Shown here one piece after another: positions 48,801 through 58,290 of a DNA stretch of 64,000 nucleotides. Below the pieces are notes generated by a model. That model was not told where the DNA came from and searched no databases. It was given only the letters and a program-made list of their open reading frames with translations. Location: contig NZ_CP073346.1 in NCBI RefSeq assembly GCF_024397895.1, positions 3,410,001 through 3,474,000 on the forward strand, given 5' to 3'. Numbering within the stretch: position 1 is the first letter of the stretch; every line of letters starts with the position of its first letter. The stretch is from Pseudomonas benzenivorans. GTDB taxonomy: Bacteria; Pseudomonadota; Gammaproteobacteria; Pseudomonadales; Pseudomonadaceae. A program made the translations under genes and the position numbers.

Positions 48801-50643
48801 TGTCCGAGTTGTCGAAGCGTACGATGGTATTGATCGGGCTACCGATATTGACGGTGTTGGCCGGCGTCACGACGACTTGGGCGTCGAGGATGGTCGCGCC
48901 GTTAATCAGCGGCACGTTCACGTAACGGGCGGCGAAGCGGCTGGTATCGACCGGCAGGGTATTGCCGCCCAGGGTCATGTTGCCGTCGCTGTCCTCGAAG
49001 ACGTCATCCTTCTCGCTGGCAACGCTTGCCTCGATGATGGGGTTCAAGCAGCCGCCGCTGCCTCCTGTGTAGGTCACGGTGAGTGTCGGTTGCAGGCCGG
49101 GGGCGCCGTCGACGCTGTAGGCAGTGCGTGAGCCGCTGCCTGCAGTCGGCGTCAGATAGAAGGCCATGGAATTGTTGCCGCACCAGTTCGACAGGCTCAC
49201 CACTTCCTGGACCAGGCTCGTGACATCGGGGCCTTGTTCGTGAACGGGCGGGTTCTGGTTGGTCCAGGGGGCAGGGCTCCAGCTGTTCAGGGCCACGGTC
49301 TTGGGGGTGCGCCCAGCGACGTTGCTGCCGCTGGTAAAGACGGCGGCGTCCGCTACCCGCTCGGCCTTCACCTCAAGGGTCAACGAATCGGCGTTGCTGG
49401 TGGCCGGCGCGAAGTCCAGGCGCGCACTCTGGATGGTCGCGCCCTGGGGGATGCCGACGTTCTGAAAGCGCAACGCCGCGGTCTTGGTTTCATTCTGGAT
49501 CGCGGTGCTGTCGTAGCTGATCACCAGGCGCGGGGCGTTGCTCACGCCGCCACTGCTGCCGCAGTTGCGTGTACAGAAGGTGTAGTTTCTGGTGCTGGTG
49601 GCGCGCAGTTTTAGGAAGACTTGTTGCAGCGCGTCCGCATCGTTGTCCAACACCTGCTTGACCAGGTCGGTGACGTCCAGACGAGTTGTGTTCGACGCAT
49701 TCCAGGAACTGGCCGCAATATTGCTGGTGGCGAGGTAGCTGCGACCGGGGTCGACCTGGGTCAGGTCATTCAGCGCCGCGGGTGTCTTGCTGTCCTGCAG
49801 CGTCACGCCGATGGTCGGCAGGTTGCTGTTCTGGTTGTTGGTCGGGCGCAGGTCCAGGTAGGCGCGAAAGCTGGGCTTCAGACGGGCGGCCGCGGGAATG
49901 CTGAGGTTACGGAAATACAGCATGGCCGTGCCGATGATCGGCTCGGCGTCGCCGGTATTCGTGTCGTTGTTGGAGCGGATATTGATGTTGTCGCGGTCGT
50001 CGTTGCCGCAGGCATCATTATTTTTATTGTGGTCATTGCCCGGCTCGTCCATTCGGCAAGCCCAGTCAATGTTGCTGTAGCGGCTCTGGAAGAACGCGTC
50101 GTTGTCCAGCAAGTCGCTGCTTTGACTCTCGACCGTGGTTGTGCTGGTGGTGACGAAGCCCATCTGCAGGGTGCCGCCGTTGATCACGGCCCCTCCGCCC
50201 AGTGTGCTTTGGGTGGCGTCGTCGCCACTGACAATGATTTGTGGAGTGCTGGCAACCTGGGTCACCGAACTGGGCAGCGGCGCATCGATGTTGCTGACCG
50301 GGTAGACCATGCGGGTGTTGTTGTAGGCGCTGCGGCTATTCAACACCATGATGCCGGCATTGATGGCGCCCGCATTGTTGATGATGCTGGAAAAGGATTC
50401 CTTGAGCACCTGCATGCGCGACTGTTCGGAGCCAGACGGGTTGGTGTTGCTGGTGGTGCGCCAGGCCATCGAACCGGAGTTGTCGAGCACGAACAGGACA
50501 TTGGGGCGGACGCTGTCGTCGATGGCCGCGCCACCGAAGAAGATTTCGGTGTCGTCGGCGTAGCTGACCGCACTGTGCAGCACCAGCAGGCTGGAGAGGG
50601 CGCTAAGTGCCAAGCGGTGAAAAGCTGTGAGGCGCTTGTTCAT
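45865..50643 (-). CDS. pilY1: Type IV pilus tip-associated adhesin PilY1 (copy A, in the operon)
   Basis: PilY1 sits at the pilus tip with the minor pilins, primes pilus assembly, and mediates calcium-dependent adhesion and surface sensing. This copy is 1592 residues, longer than the roughly 1160 of PAO1. It has a signal peptide (cleavage near SYADD) and vWA MIDAS Asp54. Three inserted beta-sandwich-like modules follow at about 165-380, 382-522 and 530-705. The vWA domain then resumes, with RGD at 748-750 and LTDGQANG near 772. A PilY beta-propeller domain (about 880-1592) carries the calcium-site motif DIDRDGLAD at 1308-1316. ATG at 50643 with AAGGA upstream is preferred over an overlapping GTG at 50667. 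It follows pilX with 20 bases between and is followed by pilE. Confidence 0.94.
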   Translation of the reverse strand: MNKRLTAFHRLALSALSSLLVLHSAVSYADDTEIFFGGAAIDDSVRPNVLFVLDNSGSMAWRTTSNTNPSGSEQSRMQVLKESFSSIINNAGAINAGIMVLNSRSAYNNTRMVYPVSNIDAPLPSSVTQVASTPQIIVSGDDATQSTLGGGAVINGGTLQMGFVTTSTTTVESQSSDLLDNDAFFQSRYSNIDWACRMDEPGNDHNKNNDACGNDDRDNINIRSNNDTNTGDAEPIIGTAMLYFRNLSIPAAARLKPSFRAYLDLRPTNNQNSNLPTIGVTLQDSKTPAALNDLTQVDPGRSYLATSNIAASSWNASNTTRLDVTDLVKQVLDNDADALQQVFLKLRATSTRNYTFCTRNCGSSGGVSNAPRLVISYDSTAIQNETKTAALRFQNVGIPQGATIQSARLDFAPATSNADSLTLEVKAERVADAAVFTSGSNVAGRTPKTVALNSWSPAPWTNQNPPVHEQGPDVTSLVQEVVSLSNWCGNNSMAFYLTPTAGSGSRTAYSVDGAPGLQPTLTVTYTGGSGGCLNPIIEASVASEKDDVFEDSDGNMTLGGNTLPVDTSRFAARYVNVPLINGATILDAQVVVTPANTVNIGSPINTIVRFDNSDNAAPFSASTRNVTNRPDTTNSTCTINSWTTGTPVVCNGPELRTGLQGIVNRAGWVPGNALALMSVQSSNTNLEVQAYESNPAQSIKLRIKVAHGGLASGNYTVRQHLNALVQAMTTGNGTPIVPTMNEAARYLRGDRSGFASPITSACQTTHLVVLTDGQANGNGAQASIGSLTGSSCSADASDWDEQCGRSLATWMASTDQSSTFGDNFITTHSIGFAMGALAPNTQPQQFLTDLAANGKGKAYTAENAAELSAAFSKILQDVLSTDTTFVSPGATVNQFNRSSNKNEVYFALFKPSDTDNWVGNLKRYALNSGGGDIILDADKVGAIDKKTGFFKTGAKSFWSAVADGNDTAQGGAASRLPNAATRKAYTYLGTSPVTPASLSTGAYLLTDANAAITKEMLGAANASERTALINWARGQNEDGSQRKTMSDPLHSVPRLVTYKCNSFTDSSLTQCASEEQSVVVGTNEGYVQAFDTNNGDEQMAFMPQELLANIKKLKTNGKTSNAGRPYGMDNTVALWVNDVNGNGVIYGGRDPSASTPTLLPGGVNSGEFVYAYATMGRGGRNLYALDVTDIANPKMRWFITPTTPGFARLSQTWSTPVVTKIDINGTKTPVLIFAGGYDDRQDDIAILGELDSTPLVNDDQGNAIYVVNAVTGALIWSGSNELTNSPAQAHQQLSKMRYSIPSSVRAIDIDRDGLADQFFVGDMGGQVWRFFINNGSTVGNLISPTDSSTGTTGDGVFASVIPPDTGSETAAQRKAKLRRFYNEPDVALLTVNAGKALVVNIGSGYRGHPLDTGAEDRFYSFRTPIISSNTPHTTLTESAMYDATLNLIQEGSDSQKAAAAAAFNKNTGGWYIRMERSGEKVLAQAITFAGQVFFNTYEPSSTSANASCQAVQGTGRSYAVSLFDATPPEQRIVGSPDRADRSIILLTAGIPPTGTVLFPEGDGSKPPLCIGTECEELDVDISVGPTYWIDER

Positions 50644-50663
50644 GTTGGAATCCTTGGGGTGTT

Positions 50664-51149
50664 TCACTTGATGACGCGATCGCGATAGCCCTGCAGGTGC
50701 CGGGCATAAGTGTTGCTGTCGACAATCTGGGCTGCAGTAGTGGCATTGGGGTCAAGCGTGGCGCTACTGATGAAGTCGTAGATGACGGTCTGCGGGGTGC
50801 CGCTGCCAACCTCGGCATCCAGGCTGTAACCGTCTGCATAGCGTGAGCTCGACTGCATGCGCGCTCTGATGGTTCTGGCCGGGCGCCCCCCTTCGGCGGG
50901 GTAATCGAGGGATAGAACCGTATCGGCGGGCGGTGCTACGCCGCCACCGACCTGATCGGTCAGGGTCGCCAGGGCGCTTTCGGAAGCCTGGAAGGCGATG
51001 TTGCTTTCCTGGGCGTTTGTGGCCATGCGCTCTTGCAGGGATGAGCTGGTCGAGGCGGTGATCGCCAGAATGGTCAGCAGCAGCAGCAGGATCAAGCTGA
51101 CGACCAGCACCACGCCGCTCTGCTTACGCGGGCCGTACAGATGTTTCAT
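50664..51149 (-). CDS. pilX: Minor pilin PilX
   Basis: A 161-residue protein with a 12-residue leader ending SG, followed by a strongly hydrophobic helix (VVLVVSLILLLLLTILAITAS). Glu5 of classical pilins is absent, as in PilX/GspK-type proteins, which sit at the pilus tip above the E5-bearing minor pilins. The start at 51149 overlaps the pilW stop (ATGA). The ORF frame continues upstream within pilW but is not coding. It belongs to the fimU-pilVWXY1E operon. Confidence 0.9.
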   Translation of the reverse strand: MKHLYGPRKQSGVVLVVSLILLLLLTILAITASTSSSLQERMATNAQESNIAFQASESALATLTDQVGGGVAPPADTVLSLDYPAEGGRPARTIRARMQSSSRYADGYSLDAEVGSGTPQTVIYDFISSATLDPNATTAAQIVDSNTYARHLQGYRDRVIK

Positions 51150-52153
51150 GGCCGATTCCTCACGTCCACAATGGTGTTGAATACCCGGCGCAGTCGCCTG
51201 TCGCCGATGGCCGCCAACTGAGTGTCTCCGCCGATATTGGCGATGGCGAAGGCCTGGGTGTTGGCGTCGCCGGCTATTTCTTCGGGGCTCGACACCACCA
51301 GGCTGATCTGCAGGCGGCTGACCTGCAGGCGCAGAGGGTCGGTCAGGTTGGCGGCATTGAACCAACTGGTCTGGCCGGCGTTGTCCACCCCGTAGAGCAC
51401 CTGGAAGTTGTCGACGTCGGCAATCATGGCCGCGCCGTTCTTGAACAGGGTCGGGCGATTGTTGTTGGTGGCGTCGTTGGCAATGGCATAGGCATTCTCG
51501 ACGACCTGAAGAAACTGCGAGCCGTCGCCGGTGGGGATGCCGTACAGGCTGGGCGGCGCGCCGTTATTGGCACCCTGCAGGTTGGTGATGGTGTACTGAT
51601 TGGGAAATGCCGCTTGGGTGATCGGGTCGCCGTTGTCGACACGGGCGGAGGCGACGCCGGTGAAGATGGCGACCTCGTCACAATTGGTCAGGATGAACTC
51701 GTAGCGGTTGCCAGCAACGAACGAAATATTTCCGCCGCTGATAAATGTCACCTGGGTCGCGCCGATGCTGGTGGCGCGCATGCGCGTCGGCGTGGCGTGG
51801 CGCATCACCAGGCTATCGCTGGCGGTGCCGGCCCCCTCGTTCAGTTCGGCGTTCTGCACGCCCATGGCGTCCAGGGGAAAGACTCTGCTCGAGTTGGCCC
51901 GGCTTACCGTGGTGGGGGTGGCGCAGCCTTGATAACCGGTGCGACGAAAGTCCTGCTTGAGCATGTCCAGGGCAATGCGGCCATTTTCCTGCAAACGGGC
52001 CATGGACGAGTTGGCCCTGTCGGTCTCGTTGGAGTTGATGAACAGTTGCAGGATACCGAGCAGCAGGAAGGAGCTGAGCAGCAGCGTGATCATCAGCTCG
52101 ATAATGGTGAGACCCTGTTGTGTGCGGCGACCGCTGCTTAATAGAAACCTCAT
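51146..52153 (-). CDS. pilW: Minor pilin PilW
   Basis: A 335-residue prepilin-like protein with leader RTQQG and hydrophobic segment LTIIELMITLLLSSFLLLGIL, where Glu5 is present. It is large for a pilin, as is normal for PilW/GspJ. Two cysteines near 100 and 160 are visible. The start is at 52153 and overlaps the pilV stop by four bases; its own stop overlaps the pilX start. Together with FimU, PilV, PilX and PilE it forms the initiating complex of the pilus. Confidence 0.9.
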   Translation of the reverse strand: MRFLLSSGRRTQQGLTIIELMITLLLSSFLLLGILQLFINSNETDRANSSMARLQENGRIALDMLKQDFRRTGYQGCATPTTVSRANSSRVFPLDAMGVQNAELNEGAGTASDSLVMRHATPTRMRATSIGATQVTFISGGNISFVAGNRYEFILTNCDEVAIFTGVASARVDNGDPITQAAFPNQYTITNLQGANNGAPPSLYGIPTGDGSQFLQVVENAYAIANDATNNNRPTLFKNGAAMIADVDNFQVLYGVDNAGQTSWFNAANLTDPLRLQVSRLQISLVVSSPEEIAGDANTQAFAIANIGGDTQLAAIGDRRLRRVFNTIVDVRNRP

Positions 52154-52623
52154 AGTGCCGCCCTCAAGACAAATGAGCATTGACGAACACCCAAAACCAG
52201 TGGGCAGGCCGTGGAGCTGTCCTCCTGCCAGAAGATGGACACGGTGTAGGCGTTTCCAGCGCGTGCAATTGCGCCAGTCAGGTTGGATTGCACCAATTGG
52301 GTCTTCCACTCGAACAGGTCCAGGGCCGCCACGTTATTGGCCGTGCAGCCGTTGGCCTTGCAGCCGGGGTCGGCCGGGACTCCCGCGGCGGCGGCGATGA
52401 CGTAGTTGTCGGTGCCGGTGGCGACGGCGCTGTTCAGGCGCATGCGTTCGATGATGTCGTAGGCCAGCCAGCTGGCCTGACTGCGCGCGGCGGCGCTCTG
52501 GTTCGACTGCATGCTAGTCATCATCAGGCTGGCCGTGCCGAACAGGCCGACGGCGAGGATCAGCAGCGCGATCAGCAGCTCGATCATGCTGAAGCCGCGT
52601 TGGTGATGGGGGCTCATGGGCAT
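52150..52623 (-). CDS. pilV: Minor pilin PilV
   Basis: A 157-residue prepilin-like protein with leader MPMSPHHQRG and FSMIELLIALLILAVGLFGTASLM, Glu5 in place. The first ATG at 52623 is preferred because GGGAG lies seven bases before it; a second in-frame ATG two codons later overlaps the fimU stop. Four cysteines are spread through the globular part. Its stop overlaps the pilW start by four bases, showing tight coupling along the operon. Confidence 0.9.
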   Translation of the reverse strand: MPMSPHHQRGFSMIELLIALLILAVGLFGTASLMMTSMQSNQSAAARSQASWLAYDIIERMRLNSAVATGTDNYVIAAAAGVPADPGCKANGCTANNVAALDLFEWKTQLVQSNLTGAIARAGNAYTVSIFWQEDSSTACPLVLGVRQCSFVLRAAL

Positions 52624-53129
52624 ACAACGTCTCCCTGTGCATTGCCTTTGCTGATCCGGCTCTGCCCGGCGGTATTGAGGCGAACCTGGCGTGAACTGTT
52701 GGCGCCGCGCGTATCGCAGATTCTCAGCATGGCACCTGCGGTGAGGGTGCCGTCGGTCGAGAAGCTCAACGCGCCGTTGACCCCGCGAATGGTGTTGCCA
52801 TTGGTCACTGCAGGCATGACGCGCACCAGTTCGGCTGCCGCCGCGCTGCCGTTGTCGTCCACGTCGCGGAACACGATCATGCCTTGCTCCCAGGAGTTGG
52901 TGTTGCAGGTGGCCTGATCGGTGCTCGCGCAGATGCGGGTGGTCACCCGGCTGGTCACGGCCTCGCTGCGAGCCAACTGCATCAAGCCCTGCATCTCGTT
53001 GACCTGAGTAGAAAGACGACCGTTTTGCATCATGGTGTTGAATTGCGGGATGCCGTAACTGGCGATCAGCGCCACGAGGGCGATCACGATCATCAATTCG
53101 ATCAGGGTGAATCCGTTGCTCCGATGCAT
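52614..53129 (-). CDS. fimU: Minor pilin FimU (GspH/FimT family)
   Basis: A 171-residue prepilin-like protein with leader MHRSNG and FTLIELMIVIALVALIASYGIPQFN, Glu5 in place. A GspH/FimT domain follows (ARSEAVTSRVTTRICAS). It is the first gene of the minor-pilin operon after fimT. In P. aeruginosa this operon is driven from the fimU promoter by AlgR and indirectly Vfr; I looked for an exact AlgR site and did not find one here. An in-frame ATG at 53153 is less likely because it precedes the expected leader. Confidence 0.82.
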   Translation of the reverse strand: MHRSNGFTLIELMIVIALVALIASYGIPQFNTMMQNGRLSTQVNEMQGLMQLARSEAVTSRVTTRICASTDQATCNTNSWEQGMIVFRDVDDNGSAAAAELVRVMPAVTNGNTIRGVNGALSFSTDGTLTAGAMLRICDTRGANSSRQVRLNTAGQSRISKGNAQGDVVCP

Positions 53130-53144
53130 TGCACTGTTTCCACT

Positions 53145-53170
53145 TGGGCCCATGTGAACCCTAATCCATG
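53145..53170 (-). promoter_or_regulatory. Block in the fimU leader, near-palindromic, shared with copy B leader
   Basis: A near-palindrome CACATGGGCCCAAGTG with a GTTCACAT half-site lies about 16-40 bases upstream of the fimU start. It resembles 44943-44971 before pilY1 copy B. Half of it resembles a Vfr/CRP half-site; this is a guess. Confidence 0.45.
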
Positions 53171-53228
53171 ACAGCGCGAAGGGTGTCTTCTGCTTGACCA
53201 GCGAGCGAATCGGGCGACGAGCTGCAGC

Positions 53229-53744
53229 TTAGTGGCAGCGGGCGTTGGCGGGGGCTGCTTGAGTTCTCACTCGGCCTGTTAGGTTGATCACAACTTGCTG
53301 TTTAGGCGTGTTCTGATCGCATAGCGTGAAGGTCCCGTTCAGCGCCAAAGTGGTGCCGTCGGCTTCGAATTGGAGATAGCTGCGACTGCGGAAGTTCGAC
53401 CACCGCCAGCTGAAACCGCTGGGGATGTACAGTTGCTGGAGCAACTCCTCGCCGGCATCGTGTTGGCCATTTTCGTTGAGGTCGGTGAAGATCAGCAGCC
53501 GGTCGCGCCATTCCCTTTCCTGAGCGCAGGGGCCGAGACCTGAGCAGAGGGTGGTGGTCACCCGTCCTGTTACGGCCGCACCGCGGGCATAATGCAGTGC
53601 ACCCAGCAACTGATTGGTTGCTTGTGCCTGCTTGTTGCGTTGCAAGGTCGAGGTAAAAGCAGGTAATGCGGAGGTGAGCGTCAGTGTGCCGATCAACAGG
53701 CAGCCCAGAAGCTCGACCAACGAGCGGCCGTGCGTCCTTTGCAT
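53229..53744 (-). CDS. fimT: FimT-type minor pilin with atypical cleavage site
   Basis: A 171-residue protein in the fimT position, upstream of fimU. The N terminus reads MQRTHG then RSLVELLGCLLIGTLTLTSALPAF. Gly-1 and Glu5 are kept, but position +1 is Arg in place of the usual Phe. The rest has a GspH/FimT-like globular part with two cysteines (CSGLGPC) and a third pair at CDQ..CH. The start at 53744 is chosen for the leader; the frame is open to 53816 but those residues do not look like a leader. FimT has been linked to DNA uptake in other gammaproteobacteria. Confidence 0.75.
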   Translation of the reverse strand: MQRTHGRSLVELLGCLLIGTLTLTSALPAFTSTLQRNKQAQATNQLLGALHYARGAAVTGRVTTTLCSGLGPCAQEREWRDRLLIFTDLNENGQHDAGEELLQQLYIPSGFSWRWSNFRSRSYLQFEADGTTLALNGTFTLCDQNTPKQQVVINLTGRVRTQAAPANARCH

Positions 53745-53809
53745 GGTTCCAGCGTCCTTGCCAGAAGTTGAGCATTCAGTAGAGAAGCAGTGTAGGACGG
53801 AATTGTCGT

Positions 53810-54919
53810 ATGCCAAGTCGTGAAAACGCGGAAGTTTGTGTCATCGGCGGGGGCGTCATAGGGCTGTTGAGTGCCTATGGATTGGCTGCCAGCGGTGTGT
53901 CGGTGGTGCTGCTGGACCGCCAGCAGGTAGGTGCCGAATCCTCCTGGGCCGGCGGCGGTATCGTTTCGCCGCTCTACCCCTGGCGCTACAGCGCCGCGGT
54001 GACCGCACTGGCGCATTGGTCCCAGGATTTCTATCCGCATTTAGGCGAGCAGCTGCTGGCCGAGACCGGCATCGATCCCGAGGTGTACGTCACCGGCCTG
54101 TACTGGCTGGATCTCGAGGATGAGGCCGAGGCGCTGGAGTGGGCGCGTCGTGAGCGTCGGCCGTTGCGCCAGGTCGACATGGCGGCCGTGCAACAGGCCG
54201 TGCCGGCACTGGCGCGGGGGTTCAGTCGCTCGGTGCAGATGGAGGACGTGGCCAATGTGCGCAATCCGCGTCTGGTCAAGGCGTTGCGGGCGGCGTTGCT
54301 GAAGCTGCCGAACGTGACCCTGCGCGAGCAGTGCGCGGTCACGGGCTTCATTCGAGAGGCGGGTCGGGTCCGTGGTGTGCGCACGGCGCAGGGGGATATC
54401 CATGCCGATCGGGTGGTGGTCGCGGCCGGCGCCTGGAGTGGCGAGCTGCTCAAGGGCCTCGGCATCGAGTTGCCGGTCGAACCGGTGAAGGGGCAGATGA
54501 TTCTCTACAAATGCGCGGAAGACTTTCTGCCGAGCATGGTGCTGGCCAAGGGGCGCTACGCGATTCCCCGGCGCGATGGGCACATTCTGGTGGGCAGCAC
54601 GCTGGAGCGTGCGGGCTTCGACAAGACCCCTACCGAGCCGGCGCTGGCAAGTCTGAGATCGTCAGCCGAGGCCCTGCTGCCGGCGCTGGCCAATGCAGAG
54701 GTCGTAGGGCACTGGGCGGGATTGCGCCCGGGGTCGCCGGAAGGCGTACCCTTTATCGGGCCGGTTCCCCAGCACGAGGGGCTCTGGCTGAACTGCGGCC
54801 ATTATCGCAACGGCCTGGTGCTGGCTCCGGCATCCTGCCAGCTGCTGGCCGATCTGTTGCTGGAGCGTGCGCCGATCATCGATCCTGCGCCCTATGCGCC
54901 GGCGGGGCGGTTGCGCTGA
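53810..54919 (+). CDS. thiO: Glycine oxidase ThiO-like FAD-dependent oxidoreductase
   Basis: ThiO oxidises glycine to the imine used for the thiazole of thiamine. The 369-residue protein has an N-terminal dinucleotide-binding motif (VIGGGVIGLLSAYGLA), ending in the acidic residue of VVLLD. The C-terminal DAO-type substrate region (HWAGLRPGSPEGVPFIGP) is also present. It lies divergently from fimT, with only 65 bases between the starts. Order matches PAO1 PA4548, annotated there as a probable D-amino acid oxidase. Exact substrate is not certain from sequence. Confidence 0.85.
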   Translation: MPSRENAEVCVIGGGVIGLLSAYGLAASGVSVVLLDRQQVGAESSWAGGGIVSPLYPWRYSAAVTALAHWSQDFYPHLGEQLLAETGIDPEVYVTGLYWLDLEDEAEALEWARRERRPLRQVDMAAVQQAVPALARGFSRSVQMEDVANVRNPRLVKALRAALLKLPNVTLREQCAVTGFIREAGRVRGVRTAQGDIHADRVVVAAGAWSGELLKGLGIELPVEPVKGQMILYKCAEDFLPSMVLAKGRYAIPRRDGHILVGSTLERAGFDKTPTEPALASLRSSAEALLPALANAEVVGHWAGLRPGSPEGVPFIGPVPQHEGLWLNCGHYRNGLVLAPASCQLLADLLLERAPIIDPAPYAPAGRLR

Positions 54920-54955
54920 CGGGCTGGGGCTCTCCGGGTGCATCTGAGCCGGGGG

Positions 54956-56293
<1,338 letters not shown>

Positions 56294-56295
56294 GG

Positions 56296-57888
56296 TCAGC
56301 TCAGCTTGCGCGGGTGGGCAAAGGTGATGCGAAAGCAGCTGCCGCCGTCTTCGCGAGGTTTGTAGTTGAGGCGTGCCTGGTTGCTTTCGCACAGCTCACG
56401 GGAAATATACAGGCCCAGGCCGGTGCCCTTGTTCTCGGTGGTGTAGAACGGCTCGAAGATGTGCTGCAGCTGCTCGGCCGGCACGCCGGGGCCGTCGTCC
56501 AGCACCTCGAGCACCGGCAGCTCGCTGTCCGTGTCGCGAAACAGCTTGAGCCAGACCTGGCCCTGGCGATGTTGCTGCGCACTGTAGCGCAGGCCGTTCT
56601 GCACCAGATTGGTCAGCACCTGGGTCAGCTGGTGCGGATCCATGCGGGTCTGGATGGTGCCGCCCTGGGTCTCCAGGTGCAGTTGCCTGTCGGGCGGCGC
56701 CGAGCTGCGAAACTCGCTGGCAAAGCGGTGCAGCCAGTACTTGAGGTCCAGCAGCTGCGGCTCGGCCTGGCGCCGGCGTGACAGTTGCAGCACGTTCTCG
56801 ATTACCAGGTTCATCCGCCGCGAGTGGTCCTGGATGATCTGCGCCAGGCGCTGGTCGGGGCCCTGCAGGTCCTCCGACTCCTGCAGAAGCTGGGCGGCAT
56901 GGCTGATGGCGCCAAGCGGGTTGCGGATCTCGTGGGCGATGCCGGCGGTCAGCCGGCCCAGGGAGGCCAGCTTGAGCTGCTGGGCCTGCTGGGCGACCTG
57001 GGAAATATCGTCGAGGAAGATCAGCGTCTCGCGCTGCTCGCCGCGTTGCAGTGGCACGAAGCTCGGCTGCAGAACCGGGCCATCGGGCTGGGCCTGCAGG
57101 CTGGCCGGACGCAGGGTCGGATTCTGCTGCCAGTGCTGCAGGCGCTTGACCAGCTCCGGGCAGTGGGGATCGAGAATCCTGCCGGCCAGGGCCTCACGGC
57201 CGAGCAGGCTGAGGGCGCCCTGGTTGGCCAGCAGCACGCGGTGCTGGTCGTTGAGGACCAGGATGCCGGTGCGCATGCGTTGCAGGATCAGGGCGTTGAG
57301 CGCCTCCAGGCTGGCGACATCGGCGGCCCGCTGTTCGGCCAGGCTTTCGCTGGCATGCAGGCGCCGGGTGATGCCCTGGACGAACAGCGCGGCGGCGAAG
57401 CACAGGGCGCCGAGGGCGCCGACCTGAACGAACTGGGCGGCGGCGGCCGGTCGACTGAGGCTGAGGTAGAAGGTCAGGTAGATCAGGCCGATGGCGGCGA
57501 CGGCGGCGATCAGCAGGCCGATACGCCCGCGCAGCAGGATATTGGCGATCGCTACCGCGACCACCAGCAGAGCACCGATGCCGCTGGGGGTGCCGCCTGC
57601 GGCATAGAACAGGCCGGACAGCAGGATGATGTCGACCAGCGCCAGGCTGAACACCTGAATGAGGCTGCGTGGTCGCTGCACCACCACGGCGACCAGGATG
57701 TTCAGGATCAGGTAGAACCAGCTGCCGTTGCGGAACAGGTCGACGTGGGCCAGGTCCAGGAGGTCGTTGTCCAGGTCGCTGGAAATCAGCAGCACCAGGG
57801 CCAGTCCGATGGCCAGGCGGTACAGGTGATAGAGCCGCAGGATGCGTCGACCCTGGGGGCCGCTCAGGGGCAGAACCTCAGTGCTCAC
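56296..57888 (-). CDS. pilS: Sensor histidine kinase PilS
   Basis: PilS is the inner-membrane kinase that phosphorylates PilR and, in P. aeruginosa, senses the level of pilin in the membrane. The 530-residue length equals that of PAO1. About six transmembrane helices occupy residues 20-190. A PAS region (about 220-310), an H-box GIAHEIRNPLG, the N-box NLVQNGLRYSA and the G-boxes DDGPGVP and GTGLGLY follow. The start is GTG at 57888, overlapping the end of the small upstream gene by 11 bases. An earlier start would add proline-rich out-of-frame sequence. Confidence 0.94.
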   Translation of the reverse strand: MSTEVLPLSGPQGRRILRLYHLYRLAIGLALVLLISSDLDNDLLDLAHVDLFRNGSWFYLILNILVAVVVQRPRSLIQVFSLALVDIILLSGLFYAAGGTPSGIGALLVVAVAIANILLRGRIGLLIAAVAAIGLIYLTFYLSLSRPAAAAQFVQVGALGALCFAAALFVQGITRRLHASESLAEQRAADVASLEALNALILQRMRTGILVLNDQHRVLLANQGALSLLGREALAGRILDPHCPELVKRLQHWQQNPTLRPASLQAQPDGPVLQPSFVPLQRGEQRETLIFLDDISQVAQQAQQLKLASLGRLTAGIAHEIRNPLGAISHAAQLLQESEDLQGPDQRLAQIIQDHSRRMNLVIENVLQLSRRRQAEPQLLDLKYWLHRFASEFRSSAPPDRQLHLETQGGTIQTRMDPHQLTQVLTNLVQNGLRYSAQQHRQGQVWLKLFRDTDSELPVLEVLDDGPGVPAEQLQHIFEPFYTTENKGTGLGLYISRELCESNQARLNYKPREDGGSCFRITFAHPRKLS

Positions 57889-58114
57889 CGGATTTCGGGC
57901 CTTGTTCCAGGTGCGCCCGGCTGCAGTACCAGCGCTCGTCCTGATTGAGCGCGTGCTCGCGGGGCACGTGTACGCCGCACTGGGCGCAGCGGACCATGGG
58001 GGCGGGCTTGCGGCTGGCGCTCTCGGGGCGCTTTGGTGGGCGGATAAAGCGGCGCCACAGCCAGAAGCCGGCGGCAATGATGGCGATCAAGATCAGCAGG
58101 CGAAACAGGCCCAT
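57878..58114 (-). CDS. Small membrane protein with zinc-binding cysteines (PP0351 family)
   Basis: A 78-residue protein of the small PP0351-type family. One N-terminal transmembrane helix (GLFRLLILIAIIAAGFWLWRRF) is followed by a cytosolic tail with CAQCGVHVP and RWYCSRAH, a likely zinc ribbon. It is placed upstream of pilS, overlapping its GTG start by 11 bases, so translation of pilS is probably coupled. Its role in pilus control is unknown. The in-frame ATG at 58195 is less likely because it precedes the helix by 27 non-conserved residues. Confidence 0.75.
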   Translation of the reverse strand: MGLFRLLILIAIIAAGFWLWRRFIRPPKRPESASRKPAPMVRCAQCGVHVPREHALNQDERWYCSRAHLEQGPKSGEH

Positions 58115-58290
58115 AGCGCACTCTTCTCCAGTAAGGCCTGGCAGTTTAGCCAAGCTGGCGGTCCCAGCACAGCGGCTATAGCCTTTGCTGTGCATTGTTT
58201 CCGCGGGCGACGATGCGGGACAATGACCGTTCTGCAGCGGCGCTGCCGATATCCGGTGGTGCGGACGGGACTACTTAGGTGGAGGCGGCC

